Assembly: GCA_029977305.1 (NCBI GenBank)
Contig: JAPOLF010000014.1
Span: forward strand, 1 to 17,362
Length of the DNA stretch: 17,362 nucleotides
Source of the DNA: a bacterium
GTDB lineage: Bacteria > Chloroflexota > Chloroflexia > Thermomicrobiales > UBA6265
Direction of reading: 5' to 3'
Shown: one piece after another, positions 13,570 through 17,362 of the stretch
Position numbering within the stretch: the stretch's first letter is position 1
Layout of the letters: the number at the start of each line of letters is the position of its first letter
The notes under the pieces: model-generated
Told to the model about the DNA's origin: nothing
Databases searched by the model: none
Seen by the model: only the letters and a program-made list of their open reading frames with translations
Program-made: the position numbers and the translations under genes

Positions 13570-15831
13570 ATGCCCCCACATGATGGATTTCTGGCCCTCA
13601 GTCCTCGCGAGGTGCGCGTCTACGACGCCGCGTTCGCCCGGATGTTTCCCACCGATGCCTCCTCTGCCGGCGCTCGGGAGATCGGCGCCGTGCACTTTCT
13701 CGATCAAGCCCTCGCCGGCGCCTATTACGACCACCGCGACACCTACCGGCAGGCTGCGCTCGCCTTCGATGCCGCCGCGCAGGCTCGTTGGGGCCGCCCC
13801 TTCGCCGATGGCACCGAATCAGCCCAAGACCAACTCCTCGGCGATCTCGAGCGCGGGAACGTGGCCGGCTGGACCTCCCCCCCGCAAGCGCCGTTCTTCG
13901 CGTTGATGCGTCAACACCTCCTCGAGGGACTCTTCAGCGATCCCATCTACGGCGGCAACATCGACAAACTCGGCTGGAAGACGCTTGGCCACCCCGGCAT
14001 CTGGCTCGAGAACTCCGCCGAGGAGCAACTGCAGGAAACCCCGGTCACCAAGGGCGGAACGATCCAGTCGCTCGCTGACATCGGCTACGCCCTCGGCAAG
14101 CAGAAAGTCCACTTCGAGGTTCCGGGGTACGACCCCCAGCGCGGTGCTTCCCCCGCTGCCAAGCACGCCGATGTCGTCCTCGTCGGCGTCGGGGGGGTCG
14201 GCGGCATGATCGCCCCGATCCTGTGCAAGGCGGGGCTGAAGGTCGTCGGTCTCGAAGCTGGTCCTTACTGGCTTCCCGATGAGTTCACTCCCGACGAACT
14301 CGGCTCGACGTACTACAGCCGTGCCCAGATGGGACCGAAGTTCCTTGCTGAGCAACCCCGCTGGCGCACTGCCGATGGCGAACCCACGCAGGAGATCACC
14401 TACTCCCTCGGTCGCATGATGAACGGGGTTGGCGGTTCGGTCATCCACTATGGCGCATGGCTCCGACGGTTCCACCCACATCACTTGCGCCTCCGCTCAT
14501 ATGCCGAGGAGCGCTGGGGGAAGAACGCCCTCCCCGAGGACTGCACCACCATCGACTGGGCCGTCGGCTACGACGAACTCGAGCCCTACTTCTGCGAGGC
14601 AGAGTGGGCCGCCGCCGTCACCCGCACCGACAACAATCCCTTCCCCCCGCGCAGCAAAGACGCTCCCATGCCGCCGATGCGTCCCTTCCGCATGGGCGAG
14701 ATCTTCCGCAAGGCCACAGAGGCGATGGGCTACCACCCCCACATGGTTCCCATCGGCATGAACACCGAACCCTTTGCCGGGTTCCCGGAGACCACCTACT
14801 GCGCGTGGAACAACGGCTTCGGCTCGTGGACCGGTGACAAGTGGCACCCCGGGCTCACCTCGGTTCCTGAAGCGCTCGCCACCGGCAACTTCGATCTCCG
14901 CACCCACTGTCGCGTCACGCGCGTCATCACCAACGCGGAGGGCCGTGCCACCGGCGTCGAGTACATCGACGCCCTCGGCAAGCGGCAGGTCCAAACGGCG
15001 GACACCGTCATCCTCGCCGCCTACACCTTCGAGAACGTCCGCCTCATGTTCCTCTCCGCCGATGCCAAACATCCGGACGGCATCGGCAACGCTTCCGGCC
15101 AACTCGGCAAGCACTACATGGTGAAGATGTTCACCCACGTCGACGGCTTCTGCCCCGACATCATCTTCAATCGCCACACCGGACCAGCCGCCCAAGCGGT
15201 GGTCATGGACGATCTCGTGAGTGATCAGTTCGATTCCTTCGCCCACGGGTTCATCGGCGGTGGCACCCTCGGCGCCGAGAATCAATTCCTCCCGCTCCAG
15301 ATCGCGCGGGAAAGTCTCCCTGCTGATGTCCCGAGTTGGGGAGCGAAATACAAGGAGCACCTCCTCGAGTGGCAGCACATCGGGGTTGTCCGCTGTCAGC
15401 CTGACGCGCTCTCGTACAACGCCAATTTCCTCGACATCGATCCGGACTACCGCGATCGCTCCGGCGTCGGCGATCCGGTCCTGCGCGTGACCTACGAACT
15501 CAAGGCCAATGAACTCCGACAAGCCGAGTACTTCGGCACCAAGAGCGAAGAGATCCTTCACGCGATGGGCGCCACCAAGACGTGGCAAGGCCCGTATTTC
15601 ACCGGGGCCGGAAGTTCGCACGACCTCGGTGGAACCCGCTTCGGGAACGACCCCGCGATCAACGTGCTCGATCGCAACCTCCGCGTCCACGACACCCCCG
15701 GCCTGTACGTCTTCAGCGGGTCTGCCCTACCGACGTGCGCTGGCATCAATCCAACCCTTTCGATATGGGCACTCTGTCTCCACGCGGCGCACGGCCTGGT
15801 CGATCGCCTCACCAAGGGAGAGGAACGGTGA
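13570..15831 (+). CDS. GMC-family FAD-dependent sugar oxidoreductase with fused gluconate 2-dehydrogenase subunit 3-like domain
   Basis: A 753-residue protein from an ATG with GGAGGAG eight bases upstream. Residues about 8-170 look like gluconate 2-dehydrogenase subunit 3: LSPREVRVYDAAFARMFP, FFALMRQHLLEGLFSDPIYG (109-128) and GNIDKLGWKTLGHPG (129-143). The rest is a GMC flavoprotein: FAD-binding VGVGGVGG (205-212) and LEAGPYW, GRMMNGVGGSVIHYGAW (281-297), CAWNNGFGSWTGDKWHPG, ILAAYTFENVRL, then SSHDLGGTRFG (His684) and GINPTL (Asn727), matching the His/Asn pair of pyranose oxidases and related enzymes. It likely oxidises a sugar hydroxyl to a ketone, passing electrons from FAD to an acceptor not seen here. 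Normally the two parts are separate subunits, with the small one exported by a Tat signal; none is visible here, so it is probably cytoplasmic. The stop overlaps the next gene. Confidence 0.9.
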   Translation: MPPHDGFLALSPREVRVYDAAFARMFPTDASSAGAREIGAVHFLDQALAGAYYDHRDTYRQAALAFDAAAQARWGRPFADGTESAQDQLLGDLERGNVAGWTSPPQAPFFALMRQHLLEGLFSDPIYGGNIDKLGWKTLGHPGIWLENSAEEQLQETPVTKGGTIQSLADIGYALGKQKVHFEVPGYDPQRGASPAAKHADVVLVGVGGVGGMIAPILCKAGLKVVGLEAGPYWLPDEFTPDELGSTYYSRAQMGPKFLAEQPRWRTADGEPTQEITYSLGRMMNGVGGSVIHYGAWLRRFHPHHLRLRSYAEERWGKNALPEDCTTIDWAVGYDELEPYFCEAEWAAAVTRTDNNPFPPRSKDAPMPPMRPFRMGEIFRKATEAMGYHPHMVPIGMNTEPFAGFPETTYCAWNNGFGSWTGDKWHPGLTSVPEALATGNFDLRTHCRVTRVITNAEGRATGVEYIDALGKRQVQTADTVILAAYTFENVRLMFLSADAKHPDGIGNASGQLGKHYMVKMFTHVDGFCPDIIFNRHTGPAAQAVVMDDLVSDQFDSFAHGFIGGGTLGAENQFLPLQIARESLPADVPSWGAKYKEHLLEWQHIGVVRCQPDALSYNANFLDIDPDYRDRSGVGDPVLRVTYELKANELRQAEYFGTKSEEILHAMGATKTWQGPYFTGAGSSHDLGGTRFGNDPAINVLDRNLRVHDTPGLYVFSGSALPTCAGINPTLSIWALCLHAAHGLVDRLTKGEER

Positions 15832-16595
15832 CGAGCGATCCCCGCGTCCGCACCGATCGTGACGGCGTCGTCGCCACCATCACCATCGATCGGCCTGACA
15901 AACTCAACGCGCTCGATCCTGCGATGCTCGCCGCCCTCGACCTCACCCTCGCGGAGATCGATCGTGATCCCGCCCTGCGTGTGGTGGTCCTCACCGGAGG
16001 AGGGGAGAAAGCCTTCTGTGTCGGGGCCGACATTGGCGCCTGGTCGGCCCTCGAACCACTCGACATGTGGCGCTCGTGGGTGCGCGAGGGGCACCGTGTC
16101 TTCGATCGCCTCGCCGGCCTCCGCCAGCCGACCATCGCGGCCATCAACGGCTACTGTTTCGGCGGCGGCCTTGAGCTCGCGCTCGCCTGCGACCTCCGCG
16201 TGATGGCCACCGAGACCGCGCTCGCATTCCCCGAGACCAAGATCGCCACCCTCCCGGGTTGGGCCGGCACCCGACGGCTGCCGGAACTCATCGGGCCCGC
16301 GCGGGCCAAGCAGATGGTCTTCACCGGTGCTCGCGTCGATGCCCCTACCGCCCTGCAATGGGGACTCGCCAATGAGATCCTCCCTGCAGCGGATGTTCTG
16401 GCGCGTGCGCACTCACTCGCGCAGGAGATCAGCGCTAACGCCCCCGTCGCGCTCCAACTTGCAAAGGCGGCCATCGATGGCGCCCCCGCAACGTTGGAGG
16501 CCATCGCAGGCGCGCTCGCCGCTTCCACCATGGATGGGAAAGAAGGCATCGCCGCCTTCCGGGAAAAACGCCCCCCGACCTTCACGGGCGAGTAG
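15828..16595 (+). CDS. Crotonase-fold enzyme (enoyl-CoA hydratase/isomerase family)
   Basis: A 255-residue protein, a normal crotonase length. The GTG start overlaps the flavoprotein stop as GTGA, with GAGAGG just upstream, so translation is coupled; the frame is open further left but that part lies inside the flavoprotein gene. Motifs: TITIDRPDKLNAL (17-29), oxyanion-hole segment AFCVGADI (62-69), NGYCFGGGLELALACD (107-122) with Glu116, FPETKIATLPGWAGTRRLP (134-152) with Glu136. Both glutamates used by classical hydratases are present, so hydratase or elimination chemistry is possible. Family members act on CoA thioesters in fatty-acid, aromatic or amino-acid breakdown; the sugar-operon context is unusual for that. 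Either it handles a downstream acyl-CoA, or it catalyses a non-CoA elimination/hydration; I cannot decide between these. Confidence 0.9.
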   Translation: MTSDPRVRTDRDGVVATITIDRPDKLNALDPAMLAALDLTLAEIDRDPALRVVVLTGGGEKAFCVGADIGAWSALEPLDMWRSWVREGHRVFDRLAGLRQPTIAAINGYCFGGGLELALACDLRVMATETALAFPETKIATLPGWAGTRRLPELIGPARAKQMVFTGARVDAPTALQWGLANEILPAADVLARAHSLAQEISANAPVALQLAKAAIDGAPATLEAIAGALAASTMDGKEGIAAFREKRPPTFTGE

Positions 16596-16616
16596 ACGAA
16601 ACAGGAGCAATGTTCA

Positions 16617-17362
16617 ATGGCACACGAACTCTCGGGCACCCTCGAGCAACGCGCCGACCAAGCCCTCCGCTTCGCCCAACACCAAGTGCTCGGCCTCATC
16701 ACCCGCGATCCGGACTACTTCCCGCTCTACACCGAGCAGGGCAAGTGGCGGCACGGCAAGCAGTCTTGGACCAATTGGTGCGAGGGATTCCTCGGCGGCA
16801 TGATGTGGATCTTCACTCGCCGCTACAACGACCCCGAGTGGCGCGCCCGCGCCGAGCACTACTCGCTCCTTGTCGAGGAGCGCCAGCATGACCGCAATGT
16901 GCACGATCTCGGCTTCGTCTTCTGGTCCACCTGGAAGCGCTGGTACGACCTCGACGGCGACCCGGCCATCAAGGAGCGGGTCATCACGGCCGGCCAGACG
17001 ATGGGGCTGCGCTACAACCCGAACGGGAAGTACCTGCGCTCATTCGTCGCCCCCGAGAGTTGCTTCATCGACATCATGATGAACATCGGAATCATCTATT
17101 ACGCGGCCCAGCAGTCGGACAACGCTGATCTCCTCGATCGCGTCAACAACCACTGCCTCACCACCCGCCGCTATCTCGTCCGCGGCGACGGCAGCACCTC
17201 CCACGAAGGCATCTTCAACACCGAGACCGGCGAGTTCCTCCGCCAGACCACGCATCAGGGTTGGCGCGATGACTCCTCCTGGGCCCGCGGCCAGACCTGG
17301 GCCCTCTACGGCTTCGGCACCGCCTACCGCTTCACCCAAGACCCCCGCTTCCTCGACACTGC
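16617..17362 (+). CDS. GH88-type unsaturated glucuronyl hydrolase, partial
   Basis: The first 248 residues are inside the window and the frame continues past the right edge. The ATG at 16617 is nine bases after AGGAG; another ATG at 16610 sits too close to that site and is in a frame without the family's features. The protein looks like the alpha/alpha-barrel family GH88: NVHDLGFVFWST (94-105) with Asp97, FIDIMMNIGIIYYAA (150-164) with Asp152, and THQGWRDDSSWARGQTWALY (212-231). Enzymes of this type hydrate the double bond of unsaturated uronic acids at the non-reducing end of oligosaccharides left by polysaccharide lyases, releasing a keto-sugar acid. I see no signal peptide, so it should act in the cytoplasm on imported oligosaccharides. 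GH105 is a related alternative. It is the fourth gene of the operon, 21 bases after the crotonase. Confidence 0.88.
   Translation, partial: MAHELSGTLEQRADQALRFAQHQVLGLITRDPDYFPLYTEQGKWRHGKQSWTNWCEGFLGGMMWIFTRRYNDPEWRARAEHYSLLVEERQHDRNVHDLGFVFWSTWKRWYDLDGDPAIKERVITAGQTMGLRYNPNGKYLRSFVAPESCFIDIMMNIGIIYYAAQQSDNADLLDRVNNHCLTTRRYLVRGDGSTSHEGIFNTETGEFLRQTTHQGWRDDSSWARGQTWALYGFGTAYRFTQDPRFLDT

Noticed and set aside
14497..15690. Long minus-strand frame of 397 codons inside the GMC gene
   Set aside because: Rich in Val/Gly/Glu as expected for antisense of a GC-ending codon gene; the plus strand has the full GMC motif set.
15582..15827. 82-codon extension upstream of the crotonase
   Set aside because: It lies within the flavoprotein's C-terminal coding region; crotonase length and motifs fit the GTG at 15828.
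16610..16891. Alternative frame starting at ATG 16610
   Set aside because: Only two bases after the AGGAG site, and out of frame with the GH88 motifs.

Overview
This 17.4 kb window is high-GC bacterial chromosome (protein-coding codons mostly end in G or C). It carries an ECF sigma/anti-sigma pair with an RskA-type C-terminus, frequent GTG starts and monoderm-style secreted proteins. These features, together with the general look of Lon, RecJ and FolC, suggest a member of Chloroflexota (Thermomicrobia/Sphaerobacter-like), with Actinobacteria the next alternative. This assignment is an impression from protein style; no database search was possible. I saw no tRNA, rRNA, CRISPR array, insertion sequence or phage gene.

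Layout. (1) 1-3211, minus strand: the 5' part of a family-5 ABC solute-binding protein with its own promoter, preceded by a two-gene unit of an L,D-transpeptidase and a ChrA-type chromate transporter. (2) 3371-5080, plus strand: a RecJ-type exonuclease, divergent from the transpeptidase across a palindrome-rich spacer. (3) 5085-10956, minus strand: folC, then an ECF sigma factor overlapping its zinc-finger anti-sigma factor, then a 318 bp leader with a likely promoter, a strong hairpin and a duplicated motif, then lon. recJ and lon converge with a 4 bp gap. (4) 11216-12385, plus strand: a membrane-anchored protein of unknown function. (5) 12463 to the right edge, plus strand: a compact carbohydrate-catabolic operon of a Gfo/Idh/MocA dehydrogenase, a GMC flavoprotein with a fused gluconate-dehydrogenase subunit-3 domain, a translationally coupled crotonase, and the start of a GH88 unsaturated-uronyl hydrolase.

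How the genes fit together. Regions 1-4 are mostly housekeeping, envelope and stress functions: DNA repair (RecJ), proteostasis (Lon), folate metabolism (FolC), envelope signalling (ECF/anti-sigma) and cell-wall cross-linking (L,D-transpeptidase). Region 5 is the accessory part and the most interesting. Two sugar-redox enzymes, a crotonase with both catalytic glutamates and a GH88 hydrolase are arranged as one transcription unit behind a palindromic, operator-like site. I infer an oxidative route for breaking down a glycoside or uronide. The substrate and the role of the crotonase cannot be read from sequence alone.

The only gene-free stretch above 300 bp is 7503-7820, the lon upstream region. 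The 259 bp at 10957-11215 (folC / unknown membrane protein) contain only a weak promoter candidate.
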